DNA from: Dinoroseobacter sp.
GTDB taxonomy: Bacteria; Pseudomonadota; Alphaproteobacteria; Rhodobacterales; Rhodobacteraceae
Direction: 5' to 3'
Length of the DNA: 64,000 nucleotides
Assembly (NCBI GenBank): GCA_030066795.1
Contig: JASJAW010000002.1
Coordinates: 30,512-94,511, forward strand
In this document: one piece after another, positions 1 through 8,438 of the stretch
Position numbering within the stretch: position 1 is the stretch's first letter
How the letters are laid out: each line of letters begins with the position of its first letter
Made by a program: the position numbers and the translations under genes
The notes under the pieces: model-generated
What the model was told of the DNA's origin: nothing
The model's input: only the letters and a program-made list of their open reading frames with translations
The model's database searches: none

Positions 1-284
1 CGCTGTTGATGGGGCGGATGCCTTGTGGATGTCCTGCGCGGGCGCCCCTGTCACAGGAAGGGTCAAACCTTTTTTCAACGTGAACTGTTGCATGTAGACG
101 CGCGCTCCTAGCCGTCGCGAGGTGCAGAATTCCGGGAACAACTCGACCCGGCACTAGTACGCCCATGCTAAATTTCCCATGCTTTAATTGTCTCCGGGCC
201 ACTATGTCGCAACTCACAATCAGCTTTGATCCTGCTAGTACGGGTCCGACAGAATTCTAACCCTGACTAGGTGGTGGTTTGACC

Positions 285-1304
285 ATGCTGACCCGGCGCA
301 CTTTCCTCATCGCTCCAATCGCGCTTGCAGCCTGCAAAGGCTCGGCAGCCGACATTCTCCAGCTCAGCGGAACAACGATGGGCACGACCTACAACATTGT
401 GGCAGTCGATCATGAGAAAGCGGTGTCGAAAGCGGACCTGAACGCCTCGGTTTCGCAAGCCCTGGCAGAGGTTAACGCCCAAATGAGCAACTGGGACCCG
501 ACGTCCGAGCTGTCTCGCTTCAACACCTCCACCAGCACAGAAGCTCAGCCGGTTTCTCCGGCCCTGCGCGAGGTCATGGCCGCGGCGCAAGACGTCCATG
601 CCGCAAGCGACGGACAGTTTGACGTCGCGCTTGGCCCCCTGATCGAGCTGTGGGGCTTCGGCGCACGCGGGGCGACTCGGGCCGCTCCGAGTGATGGTGA
701 GGTGATCGATGCGCTTGCGCTGACCGGGCACGGCGCGCCAGTTGAAGTCGGCGCCGACACTCTGCGCAAGACGCACCCTGACACTCAGGTCTATCTGGCC
801 GCCATCGGTAAAGGCTACGGCGTCGACCGCGTTGCAGCTGTCATGGAGCGGTTCGGGATCGGCGACTACATGGTGGAGATCGGCGGTGACCTCTACACCT
901 CCGGGCGTAATCCAGACGGGCTCGCATGGCAGATCGGGGTCGAGACACCCGACGCGTTCGACCGCAGCATTCAGCAGGTCGTTGGTGTGTCGAACCGGGG
1001 CATGGCAACCTCAGGCGACTATCGCAACTACTTCGAGGAAGACGGTGTGCGCTATTCACACTTGCTCGACGCGCGCACTGGTCGACCGGTGACCCACACC
1101 ACCGCATCCGCAACGGTTCTGGCCGAAAACGCGATGCTTGCTGACGCGTGGGCCACGGCGATGCTGACACTCGGTCGTGAGCGCGGCCTCGAGATCGCCG
1201 AGGCGCAAAACCTTGCCGTCTTGTTTGTTGAACGCGACGGCACTACCTCTGACATTCGTTTCAAAGCTACGCAGAGCAGCGCGTTCGCCGCATTGCAAGC
1301 CTGA
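285..1304 (+). CDS. apbE: FAD:protein FMN transferase, Tat-type lipoprotein (ApbE)
   Basis: 339 aa. It transfers FMN from FAD covalently onto Thr/Ser of target flavoproteins on the periplasmic face of the membrane. The N-terminus carries a twin-arginine stretch (RRTFL) followed by a lipobox (LAAC, Cys17), so it is probably a Tat-exported, membrane-anchored lipoprotein. ApbE landmarks are in order: MGTTYNI, GKGYGVDRV, IGGDLYTSG, SNRGMATSGDYRNY, HLLDARTGRP and a late ADAWATAMLTLG. A TTG two codons upstream (279) is in frame, but the ATG at 285 has AGGTGG about 10 bases before it and is preferred. The next gene is nqrM 18 bp downstream, which points to NqrB/NqrC of Na+-translocating NADH:quinone reductase as the substrates. 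The nqr structural genes are not in the window, and the first 284 bases hold no convincing reading frame. Confidence 0.93.
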   Translation: MLTRRTFLIAPIALAACKGSAADILQLSGTTMGTTYNIVAVDHEKAVSKADLNASVSQALAEVNAQMSNWDPTSELSRFNTSTSTEAQPVSPALREVMAAAQDVHAASDGQFDVALGPLIELWGFGARGATRAAPSDGEVIDALALTGHGAPVEVGADTLRKTHPDTQVYLAAIGKGYGVDRVAAVMERFGIGDYMVEIGGDLYTSGRNPDGLAWQIGVETPDAFDRSIQQVVGVSNRGMATSGDYRNYFEEDGVRYSHLLDARTGRPVTHTTASATVLAENAMLADAWATAMLTLGRERGLEIAEAQNLAVLFVERDGTTSDIRFKATQSSAFAALQA

Positions 1305-1322
1305 TTTGCCACAGGAGGTTTG

Positions 1323-1568
1323 GTGGAGACGTTTGTTTTCGCATTCGGATTGATGCTGCTGATTGTGATCGGCATGTCTCTTGGCGTCATGTTGATGGGC
1401 AAGCGCATCAAAGGCAGCTGCGGCGGTTTGAATGCGATCTCGGATGCCGACCACTGCGTGGTATGCAACAAAGAAATCGATCCCAACAGCCCCCTGAAAG
1501 AACGCCTGCAATGCCCCCGCGCCCGCAAGATGATGGCGCAAATGGAAGCGGACGCACATAAAGCCTGA
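1323..1568 (+). CDS. nqrM: Na+-NQR maturation protein NqrM
   Basis: 81 aa. NqrM (formerly DUF539) is needed for assembly of Na+-translocating NADH:quinone oxidoreductase, where it is thought to help build the membrane Fe centre. It has one N-terminal transmembrane helix, then a Cys-containing region: CGGLNAI, DADHCVVCNKEID and a later ERLQCPR. This is the usual size and cysteine layout. A perfect AGGAGG at 1313-1318 sits four bases before the GTG at 1323. An in-frame TTG at 1320 is too close to it. It lies directly after apbE, the classical order at the end of nqr operons. The identification rests on the size, the helix and the cysteine pattern. Confidence 0.88.
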   Translation: METFVFAFGLMLLIVIGMSLGVMLMGKRIKGSCGGLNAISDADHCVVCNKEIDPNSPLKERLQCPRARKMMAQMEADAHKA

Positions 1569-1575
1569 AGTGCTG

Positions 1576-1764
1576 CTAGCCCGGTACCACCGGAATGAAG
1601 CCAACAATCATCAGGCAGGTCGCGGCAACCAATCCGAAGAACCACAATTGCCATCGCGGCCCGGACGCTTTCCAGACACGCCGGTAGCTGTAGCCTGCCA
1701 TCACCGCAGCAACAAAGATGAGCGTCGCCGTCAACGGCGAGAGGGAAAATGCGCTAATTGACAC
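1576..1764 (-). CDS. Small two-helix membrane protein, unknown function
   Basis: 62 aa, not recognised. It consists almost wholly of two hydrophobic helices separated by a basic, aromatic loop (YSYRRVWKASGPRWQLWFF), with a Pro-rich C-terminal end. The start is a GTG with AGGGA eight bases upstream. It converges on nqrM, whose stop lies 8 bp away, and diverges from the CBS-domain gene. The hydrophobic pattern and the ribosome site support a real gene. Nothing in the sequence shows the function. Confidence 0.55.
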   Translation of the reverse strand: MSISAFSLSPLTATLIFVAAVMAGYSYRRVWKASGPRWQLWFFGLVAATCLMIVGFIPVVPG

Positions 1765-1847
1765 GGGCGGGTTCCCTGAAACGGGTTTCGTGGTCTATCC
1801 TCGCCTGCACAACATATACGAACCGCTCTTGCAAGGAGGCCCCGCCA

Positions 1848-2372
1848 ATGCCCGCTTCGTATCAAGCCCCAACCCGCGGCGATGCCAAATCCGACAAAAA
1901 AACTGTCAGCCAGTCCGTCAGCTCGAATCTGACGAAAGACACGGCAAGTGTACGCAGCCTGCTTAGCGGCAAAGGCGGCGCTGTGTTTTCCGTTTCGCCA
2001 GACGACACATTGGCTGATGCTGTGACCGCGCTTCGCGACAAGGGCATTGGTGCCCTGGTCGTTACCGACAGTGGCGGCGCTTTACAAGGCATCCTTTCGG
2101 AACGCGATATTGTTCGCAAACTGGCCGAAACGCCAGGGCAGACTCTGCCTCAGAAAGTTTCTGAAAACATGACGAAGGCTGTGGAAACCTGTACGCCCGA
2201 CGACCCACTGATCGACGTGTTGCGCCGCATGAGCGAGGGTAAGTTCCGCCATATGCCGGTGCTCGAGAATGGCGCTTTGAGCGGTATGATCACGATCGGA
2301 GATGTCGTGAATTTCCGCCTCAAGGAGCTGGAACACGAGGCGCTTCAACTAAAGCAGATGATCGTCGGCTAA
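1848..2372 (+). CDS. Tandem CBS-domain protein
   Basis: 174 aa. After a polar N-terminal stretch of about 40 residues it has two CBS domains. Each contains the typical pattern of a variable loop, a short strand and a GIL/GMI-(S/T)-(E/I)-RD-like turn (GILSERDIVRKL in the first, GMITIGDVVNFRL in the second). Stand-alone CBS pairs bind adenine nucleotides and act as energy or redox sensors for partner proteins. The ATG at 1848 has a strong AAGGAGG nine bases upstream. An in-frame upstream extension to 1758 has no ribosome site. A second CBS-pair gene lies at 41.5 kb. The partner is unknown. Confidence 0.88.
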   Translation: MPASYQAPTRGDAKSDKKTVSQSVSSNLTKDTASVRSLLSGKGGAVFSVSPDDTLADAVTALRDKGIGALVVTDSGGALQGILSERDIVRKLAETPGQTLPQKVSENMTKAVETCTPDDPLIDVLRRMSEGKFRHMPVLENGALSGMITIGDVVNFRLKELEHEALQLKQMIVG

Positions 2373-2387
2373 AGGACTGACCGGAGG

Positions 2388-3758
2388 TTATCCCAACTCG
2401 GTTTTCAATGCAGCGACGCCTTCAGCCAGCAACGCTTCCGCCGCTGATTGTTCTACCGCCTCCACATAGAGACGCAATTCCGGAGCATTGCCAGAGGGCC
2501 GAACATGCAGGACACGGCCGTCTGTCAGCAGCATACGCACACCATCGACGAGGTTGACCGAAGTCTCTTCCGCATTGAACTGGTTTAGAAACTCGGCCCG
2601 CGCCTGTGCGCTTTCGCGCAACTTTTCTACAAAGGGTTGGGAGCGCTCTTGCGAAATCTCCTGGATCCGGTCAGCCACCGTGAAAACTGGTGGCTCCTGA
2701 GCGACGCGCTCTGAGACCGCTCCCTGCCCTGCAGCTATCAGCGTCATTACAATCGGCAGCACACAATCCCGCGTCGGCAGTGCAGCAAATGGGCCGTTTG
2801 GTCCTTGGGCTTCGAACCCAAGCAGAAAGCCGCCGTTGGCCTCATAGCCCACAACTTTACCGCCCAGCGCTTCCATGCCCGCAATAACATACGGCGAACC
2901 AATGCGCGTGGTTTCAACTCGTTCAAAGTCCTTTTGCAGCACCCCGGAATTGGACGAGATCGGCGTCACCACACACTGCGCGCCGAGAGCCTGCGCCGTG
3001 ATCTGACCCATTATATCCCCGGGTACGATAGATCCGGTTTCATCCGCCAAAAGTGGTCGATCACTGTCGCCATCGGTCGAGACGAGCGCATCCAGTGCGT
3101 TGTCCGAAACCCATCGACGGATGGCGTTCCGCGTCTTTGGATCCACAGCTTCTGTATCGACTGGAATAAACGTCTCGGATCGGGCGAATTCCATAACCTC
3201 GGCCCCGAGACCTTCCAGAACAGCCCTCAGAGTATCCCGCCCAACGGCAGAGTGGGCATAAAGACCAACGTTTCGCCCACTGAGCGCATCGGACCCACAG
3301 GCAGAAATGTAGCGGCTGACAAAACGCTGTGCCGCCCCGGTATCCTCTCCCTCGCCTCCTGCGAGCCTTGCGCTTTGGCGACCGAGCGCTGCTGTGATGG
3401 CCGCCTCATCGCTTTTCGTGATCTCGCCCAGACGCGTATAAAACTTCAGACCATTGCGGTCTGCGGGGATATGACTTCCCGTTACCATGATCGCGCCCGC
3501 ATCTGCCTGCCGCGCTGCAAGCGCAAGTGCTGGTGTCGGCAACGCGCCGCAATCGACCACGTCAACGCCTTCGGCCTTTGCTGCCGCGATAACCTCACCT
3601 GCGATTTCAGGGCTGGAGGGGCGGAGGTCGCGCCCGACATACAGGCTGGAGCCTACATCGCAGGCAGCGATGAAAGCGCGCATGTGGTCCGCCACCAACG
3701 CGGGGGTAAGCTCAGCAACAAGCCCCCTTAGCCCGCTTGTCCCGAATTTGGGTGCCAT
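2388..3758 (-). CDS. Phosphomannomutase/phosphoglucomutase-family phosphohexomutase
   Basis: 456 aa. Members of this family interconvert hexose 1- and 6-phosphates and feed nucleotide-sugar synthesis. The four signatures of the alpha-D-phosphohexomutase fold are present: FGTSGLRG at the N-terminus, the catalytic-Ser loop TGSHIPADRNGLKFY, the metal loop DGDSDRPL, and a C-terminal phosphate loop RPSGNAPELRLY. The TGSHIP loop instead of TASHNP places it in the subgroup seen in polysaccharide loci (ManB/NoeK-like) rather than GlmM. The ATG at 3758 begins exactly at the family's N-terminal motif. It converges on the CBS gene. GDP-mannose precursor supply for the exopolysaccharide locus at 21-36 kb is a reasonable inference, but the substrate cannot be read from the sequence. 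Confidence 0.9.
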   Translation of the reverse strand: MAPKFGTSGLRGLVAELTPALVADHMRAFIAACDVGSSLYVGRDLRPSSPEIAGEVIAAAKAEGVDVVDCGALPTPALALAARQADAGAIMVTGSHIPADRNGLKFYTRLGEITKSDEAAITAALGRQSARLAGGEGEDTGAAQRFVSRYISACGSDALSGRNVGLYAHSAVGRDTLRAVLEGLGAEVMEFARSETFIPVDTEAVDPKTRNAIRRWVSDNALDALVSTDGDSDRPLLADETGSIVPGDIMGQITAQALGAQCVVTPISSNSGVLQKDFERVETTRIGSPYVIAGMEALGGKVVGYEANGGFLLGFEAQGPNGPFAALPTRDCVLPIVMTLIAAGQGAVSERVAQEPPVFTVADRIQEISQERSQPFVEKLRESAQARAEFLNQFNAEETSVNLVDGVRMLLTDGRVLHVRPSGNAPELRLYVEAVEQSAAEALLAEGVAALKTELG

Positions 3759-3899
3759 TGCCTGCTGCCCTTTTAGCTTTGACCGCTTTTTGTGTTGAAT
3801 GCCACTTGCTAACAAAAGGCAATTGTAAAGCGTGGCACGTTGGAGACGACAGGAAACATGTTAGGGTCCAATCATGCACCACTGCAACCAGGTCGCCAT

Positions 3900-4388
3900 A
3901 TGACGCGCTTTCTTTCCTGTTTCTTTATCTCACTTTCAATGTCGCCTGTGGCTGCTGAAACCTGGGGCTCTGCGGGGGACTGGGCGATCAAGCTACGCGA
4001 AGGACCTGTCAACACGTGCTATGCGACACGCGAGCTTCAAGATGGCAGCCGGGTAGAAATAGGTTTTGCACCGGACAGAGGGCGCGGCTATTTCGCAATC
4101 TACAATGCTGACTGGACGCATATTCAAGACGGACAGGATGGCGTTGTCGAATTTGATTTCGGAAACGCGCGGTTTGCGGGCGAGTCAGTAGGCCGGATCG
4201 AGAATGGATTTCCGGGCGGGTACGCACCGTTCAACAACCCGGACTTCGTGGATGCGTTCTCCCGTCGCCAAACCGTCAGGATTATTGGCTCCGAAGGCGC
4301 AGAGTTCTCTCTCGATCTAACCGGAACGCATAATGCAATTACGCAGATCCGTACGTGCCAAGGCGAGCAGGACCGCACGGAAAACTAG
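3900..4388 (+). CDS. Secreted protein of unknown function
   Basis: 162 aa, not recognised. The N-terminus is a clear Sec signal peptide (MTRFLSCFFISLSMSPVAA, cleavage probably before ETWG). The mature part is about 140 residues, rich in Gly and aromatic residues, with two cysteines (NTCYATRE and RTCQGEQ) spaced as if to form one disulfide. An upstream in-frame ATG at 3840 would bury the signal peptide and is not preferred. It diverges from the phosphohexomutase. The overall architecture vaguely recalls periplasmic IalB-like proteins, but I see no diagnostic motif, so I assign no function. Confidence 0.72.
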   Translation: MTRFLSCFFISLSMSPVAAETWGSAGDWAIKLREGPVNTCYATRELQDGSRVEIGFAPDRGRGYFAIYNADWTHIQDGQDGVVEFDFGNARFAGESVGRIENGFPGGYAPFNNPDFVDAFSRRQTVRIIGSEGAEFSLDLTGTHNAITQIRTCQGEQDRTEN

Positions 4389-4462
4389 CGCCCAGTCCCG
4401 CGTGTGGTACCTGCACCAACCAATCACACCCCTTCAAACCGTTCTGAAGGGCCCGTTGCTTC

Positions 4463-5209
4463 TCAGTCCGCGGACGGCGCGTTCAACAGGCGTCGGGCTG
4501 CTTCTCGAAGATCAAGCTCCGGATCGAACGCGCCAGTTCTCAGGAACTCTAATGTCTGTGCGATCACCTGCAAATCATTCATCATATAGGTGTGCGTCGC
4601 GGGTAGGACGATATGGTCCGCCATACCTGCGACCTTGGTGCTTTCCACCGATACTTTACCATCGTCCTCACCCGGGATTATCTGAGAGAAGAAGGGGTTC
4701 AGGCTGAGGTTCCCTGCGATCACGCCAGTCTCGAAACGCACCGGACCAAGTTGGGCCGGCACCGCATCCGGTCCGGTCCCTAATTGTCGCCCTGCCGGGC
4801 CATTGATCCTGTCAAAGAGTGTTAAATCCGAAAGCGCATTAACCAACTCGGAGCCCTGATTGGGTGGCCCCAGCATAACAACACGGCTGATTGGAGGCAG
4901 GATACCCTCGTCCTGCGCTGCACGCATCAGAATGCCACCCATAGAATGAGTCACCACGTAAGGCGGCGTGGATCCGCAGAGCGCCACTGAACCGGGCACC
5001 ACCATGCGAGCAAGGTCGCCCACCTCCGCCTCCGTCGAGGGGTACCCCGGGGACACTGTACGATAGCCTTGCCGCTGAAATACGGCTTCCATCACGGTGA
5101 AAGACGCGTCCGTGCGCGCGAGCCCATGCAGAAGCACAACGCAGTCTGGTTCCGCCGCAACGCAAGGCGTTGCATTCAGAACGAGCAAAAGGGGCGCCAG
5201 CAACCGCAT
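4463..5209 (-). CDS. Secreted alpha/beta hydrolase, lipase/esterase-like
   Basis: 248 aa including a signal peptide (cleavage near CVAA|EP). The fold's landmarks are visible: oxyanion-hole LLHGLAR at about residues 26-32, the nucleophile elbow THSMGG with Ser89, and a late ATHTYMM that probably supplies the His. A GEDDGK segment before it may supply the acid. The sequence resembles triacylglycerol-lipase/PGAP1-like alpha/beta hydrolases with a short lid. It diverges from the Nudix gene. The substrate is unknown, and periplasmic or extracellular ester hydrolysis is the likely role. Confidence 0.82.
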   Translation of the reverse strand: MRLLAPLLLVLNATPCVAAEPDCVVLLHGLARTDASFTVMEAVFQRQGYRTVSPGYPSTEAEVGDLARMVVPGSVALCGSTPPYVVTHSMGGILMRAAQDEGILPPISRVVMLGPPNQGSELVNALSDLTLFDRINGPAGRQLGTGPDAVPAQLGPVRFETGVIAGNLSLNPFFSQIIPGEDDGKVSVESTKVAGMADHIVLPATHTYMMNDLQVIAQTLEFLRTGAFDPELDLREAARRLLNAPSAD

Positions 5210-5283
5210 GGCACAAACCTAAGCACTACAACCCCGTGATGGTAGCGGTTGCGTACTTTGCGACGCTGCGGCACGGTCGCCCC

Positions 5284-5739
5284 ATGCCAATGAGCGCGTC
5301 AAAATCCCCTCGCCTTGCCGTGCGAGCCCTGATCCTGCATCGCAACCGCCTGCTGCTGGTTAACGCTTGGGGAAACGGGGTGAGTGACCTGTGGACCGCC
5401 CCCGGCGGCGGCGTCGAACGCGGCTCATCGCTGCCTGAAAACCTTGCCCGCGAAGTACATGAAGAAACCGGGTTGGAGATCGCCGTGGGCGCACCCTGCC
5501 TTGTGAACGAATTTCACGACCCCACAGGTAGTTTCCATCAGGTGGACATCTATTTCCGCGCGTCTATCCTTCGCGGCAGTCTGAACGACAACTGGCGGGA
5601 CCCCGAAGGCGTCGTTACAGAGCGGCGTTTCTTCGCCCGCGGGGAACTGGGCACGATCAGGCTGAAACCTGACAGCCTGATGACCGTCGCTTGGGACGAA
5701 AGCGTGATCTATGACCCGCTTGAGCCGATCATAAAGTAG
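5284..5739 (+). CDS. Nudix hydrolase
   Basis: 151 aa, a single Nudix domain for hydrolysis of a nucleoside-diphosphate-linked compound. The Nudix box is GGGVERGSSLPENLAREVHE followed by ETGLEI. The REVxEExGL half is canonical, but the Glu of the preceding Gx5E half is replaced by Ser. The remaining metal-binding Glu residues of the helix are intact, so activity is still likely. ATGs at 5284 and 5290 are both possible and neither has a strong ribosome site. An ATG at 5239 would add an unlikely N-terminal extension. The substrate is unknown. Confidence 0.88.
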   Translation: MPMSASKSPRLAVRALILHRNRLLLVNAWGNGVSDLWTAPGGGVERGSSLPENLAREVHEETGLEIAVGAPCLVNEFHDPTGSFHQVDIYFRASILRGSLNDNWRDPEGVVTERRFFARGELGTIRLKPDSLMTVAWDESVIYDPLEPIIK

Positions 5740-5827
5740 CGCAGCATCCAAATCCCGGTTAAGCGAGTTTTAACTCCGCTTTGGTGAGAGTGGATCAGCC
5801 CCACTTATCGCATCTCTGGAGCCCTCC

Positions 5828-6397
5828 ATGAAACGCACAAAAAGGCTGCTGTGCGCCGCAGCCTTGATGACCACGCCTCTGACCACAGAGGCCGCAACGG
5901 TCAATCCTTTCGAAATGGCTTTCTTCTCCTTCGACACATCTGGGCTGAACGCGCTGCAACTCACGGGATCCGCTTTTGCCTGCATTTTCTCCAGCCAGTG
6001 CTTTGAAGCAGACGGGACGCTGGCCCCCGGGTCACAACTGCGCGTAGATTACGGGACGACGCAGGGTGGAACGGAACTCGGAAGCCGCTTTTTCACCAAC
6101 TCTTTTTCGACGCCAATCAACAACGCGGCCGGAAACGTCGCAACCAGTCCTACTGTCTTTGTACCGGCAGAAACCGAAACGCTTTATGCCACGTTCGGGT
6201 TTGTCGACGACGCTTACATGGTTGAGGAGTTCACGGTATTCACAACAGGTGGCGCGTTGGGAGGAAGTGCCCTTCCTTCCGAACAAACGACCTCCGTGCC
6301 GCTATCTGCAACAGGCTGGATGTTGCTGCTAGGCGTATCCACGCTCGGCGTACTCGGGCACAGGACCCAACGTAAGCGCTCCCTGAGTGAGGCTTAG
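5828..6397 (+). CDS. VPLPA-CTERM-type surface protein
   Basis: 189 aa. It has an N-terminal signal peptide (cleavage near TEA|ATV), a beta-rich middle of about 130 residues with one Cys pair (FACIFSSQCFE), and a C-terminal sorting tail made of VPLSATGW, a hydrophobic helix and a basic cluster (HRTQRKR). This tripartite tail matches the VPLPA-CTERM variant of PEP-CTERM, handled by an exosortase in Rhodobacterales, although the motif reads VPLSA rather than VPLPA. GGAG lies just before the ATG. No exosortase is encoded in this window. The stop overlaps the end of the convergent EamA gene by 4 bp. The role of the ectodomain is unknown. Confidence 0.8.
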   Translation: MKRTKRLLCAAALMTTPLTTEAATVNPFEMAFFSFDTSGLNALQLTGSAFACIFSSQCFEADGTLAPGSQLRVDYGTTQGGTELGSRFFTNSFSTPINNAAGNVATSPTVFVPAETETLYATFGFVDDAYMVEEFTVFTTGGALGGSALPSEQTTSVPLSATGWMLLLGVSTLGVLGHRTQRKRSLSEA

Positions 6398-7245
6398 CGG
6401 CGAGTCTGTCCACTGCCAAGAGAAACGGCGACCCCGCCCAAAACCAGCGCGCCCGCAATCACCATTGTCAAACTGAGCGCCTCCCCCAGAAGGACGACCC
6501 CGCCAAGAGCCGCGATGACCGGAACGCTTAATTGTGCGACAGCCGCCCGGCTCGGGCCCAAACCAGGAAGAACCAGGTACCAAAGTGCGTAGCCACAACC
6601 CGACGTTACCGCTCCGGAGATCACGGCAAGCGTGATACCGTAAGATGTGGGACTTGCCACATCCGGGATCAGCCACCACGCCAGCACCGTCACCGGCAGG
6701 CACAAAAGAAACGCGAGTGCCGTATCATTCAGCGGGGCGGCACTGGCTCGTCCTGCCAACGAAAAGCCCGCCCACCCGATCGCAGCGAGTACCATAAGCG
6801 CAGCGGCGAATGGCGCGCTGTCTACGCCAGGGTCTGGTCGGACCAACAGCACCAAACCCGCCAGCGCAATTACAGCTCCGAACCATCTGCGCGGTGGCAC
6901 CGGTTCGCGCAACAGCAGAGCTCCGGCAAACATGGCGGTTTGGACTGCTGCAAACAACAAAAGAGCACCAAACCCTGCATCAAGGCTGAGATACGCGAAG
7001 GAAAAACCAAGCATATAAAGCGTTAGCCCAGCTGCCGCAGGAACATTTCGGAGCCGGGGCCGAGGCACGCCAGTGCGAAATACAACCAGCGCTAACAGCG
7101 TCGCCGCTCCTGCAGCGACGCGAATGAGGGCAAAGCTGGCAGGACCGATTGCGCCGTCTACAAGAGCTGCGCGATTGAGCAAGGAGTTCGCCGCGAAGGC
7201 GACCAACGTAACCAAAACCAACGCGGCGTGGACGGGGGCGCTCAT
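6394..7245 (-). CDS. EamA/DMT-family transporter
   Basis: 283 aa with about ten hydrophobic helices in two repeated halves, as in the drug/metabolite transporter superfamily (EamA fold). The second-half signature around LVLLVRPDPGV and the terminal PVIAALGGVVLLGEALS are typical of the family. The ATG overlaps the stop of the upstream PhnM-like gene by four bases (ATGA), so the two are translationally coupled. The transported compound is probably related to that amidohydrolase. The substrate and direction are unknown. Confidence 0.88.
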   Translation of the reverse strand: MSAPVHAALVLVTLVAFAANSLLNRAALVDGAIGPASFALIRVAAGAATLLALVVFRTGVPRPRLRNVPAAAGLTLYMLGFSFAYLSLDAGFGALLLFAAVQTAMFAGALLLREPVPPRRWFGAVIALAGLVLLVRPDPGVDSAPFAAALMVLAAIGWAGFSLAGRASAAPLNDTALAFLLCLPVTVLAWWLIPDVASPTSYGITLAVISGAVTSGCGYALWYLVLPGLGPSRAAVAQLSVPVIAALGGVVLLGEALSLTMVIAGALVLGGVAVSLGSGQTRR

Positions 7246-8390
7246 GCTGCCGCCATCAAACGTTCGGCAAACATGCCGCAAGCGTAGCCGACGCGACCTC
7301 CGACAAAGGTCGCCTCTATCCGTCGCGTGTCCTGATCGATTATTACCAGATCAGCGTGCGCGCCCGGGCGGAAATGGCCTCGGTCGGCCAGTCCAAGAAC
7401 ACTAGCCGGACCAGACGACACCAAGGCCCATGCCCGGTCGGGATCGTACCCCGCATCGAGCAGCCGGTATGCCGCCTGCCTTAGGGAGGGGTAGTGATAG
7501 TCGGACGCAAGGGCATCGCACAACCCGGCCCGCACCATGTCTTCTGCGCTGACATTGCCATTGTGGCTTCCGCCCCGCATCAGGTTAGGTGCACCGAGAA
7601 CAATTGCGTCTCCACCGTCACGCGCGGCTTTCGCCGTTGCTTCGGTTTCGGGGAACTCCGAAATTTGCACACCCATTTCGCGATACCTCTGCCGCCGGTC
7701 GGCTGTGGCGTCGTCATGTGAACCCATACGTACGCCTGCCGCAGAAAGACGCGCGCACAGGCTCGGAAGAGCTGCCTCTACTTCTGGGCCCATAGCATGC
7801 AGACGCTGCAGCATCTCCAGATGAGTTTCTGGCGATCTTCCGGCTTTAAGGGCCTGACCAATCAGGCGCGGTGGTTGCTTCCCCCGCGATAGTGCGGAGT
7901 GCGGAAGATGGTCATTGAAGACCACGTAGCGCACACCCGCTGCCGCAATGAAGGCTTCCGCTGCGTCCAACCCTTCGTCGGTACAAAGCTCCAACCGTAG
8001 TTGAAAGACCATTCGGGTCACCAGCTGCGACGCCGAAGCAGCAAGCGCCTGTGCCAAGGCGCGCGCGAAATCGGGGCCGCGCATCCCCCCTTCCCAACTC
8101 CAGAACTGGGCAAGGACAGCCGTCGTGATTCCGTTTGCGGCAAGCTCTGCATCCAAGGCCAGCAGGCCTTCTCGCAGGTCGCTGACTGCGCCGCGCCGTG
8201 GCGCGAGATGCCTCTCAAACCCATCACCATGGGCATCAACGATACCCGGCAAAACCGCATACCCCCTGCAATCCACCCTGCGCAGGGATCCCTCCGGCGC
8301 ACAAAGACGTCCGTCCCGGATGGCGATCTCCTGGCGCGCAGCGCTGTTTGCAGCCAGAGTGCCTGCGTCAGAGAAAATGAGGTCAGCCAT
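7242..8390 (-). CDS. PhnM-like amidohydrolase (alpha-D-ribose 1-methylphosphonate 5-triphosphate diphosphatase family)
   Basis: 382 aa. PhnM hydrolyses the triphosphate of the C-P lyase intermediate. The amidohydrolase fold is complete: an N-terminal beta-sandwich, PGIVDAHGDGFERHLAPRRGA with the first metal His/Asp, GSHDDAT, GAPNLMRGGSHNGNVSA and ASDYHYP with the late metal Asp, then a C-terminal cap with PGAHADLVIID. These motifs are characteristic of PhnM rather than other amidohydrolases. No other phn gene is in the window, and the first motif reads HGDGFERH where, from memory, C-P lyase PhnMs have HTDNLERH. It may therefore act in a variant or different pathway. It is coupled by a 4-bp overlap to an EamA transporter. 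Confidence 0.85.
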   Translation of the reverse strand: MADLIFSDAGTLAANSAARQEIAIRDGRLCAPEGSLRRVDCRGYAVLPGIVDAHGDGFERHLAPRRGAVSDLREGLLALDAELAANGITTAVLAQFWSWEGGMRGPDFARALAQALAASASQLVTRMVFQLRLELCTDEGLDAAEAFIAAAGVRYVVFNDHLPHSALSRGKQPPRLIGQALKAGRSPETHLEMLQRLHAMGPEVEAALPSLCARLSAAGVRMGSHDDATADRRQRYREMGVQISEFPETEATAKAARDGGDAIVLGAPNLMRGGSHNGNVSAEDMVRAGLCDALASDYHYPSLRQAAYRLLDAGYDPDRAWALVSSGPASVLGLADRGHFRPGAHADLVIIDQDTRRIEATFVGGRVGYACGMFAERLMAAA

Positions 8391-8438
8391 AGCGCTGTCT
8401 TGACCAAGGTTTACACGCGGGGCAAGCCCCCGACCCGG

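Noticed and set aside
1..284. C-terminus of nqrF or another gene entering from the left edge
   Set aside because: All three plus-strand frames stop within about 100 bases and none resembles NqrF. No convincing minus-strand gene was seen either.
2805..3731. 308-codon open frame antisense to the phosphohexomutase
   Set aside because: The minus-strand gene has all four family motifs. The plus-strand frame has none.
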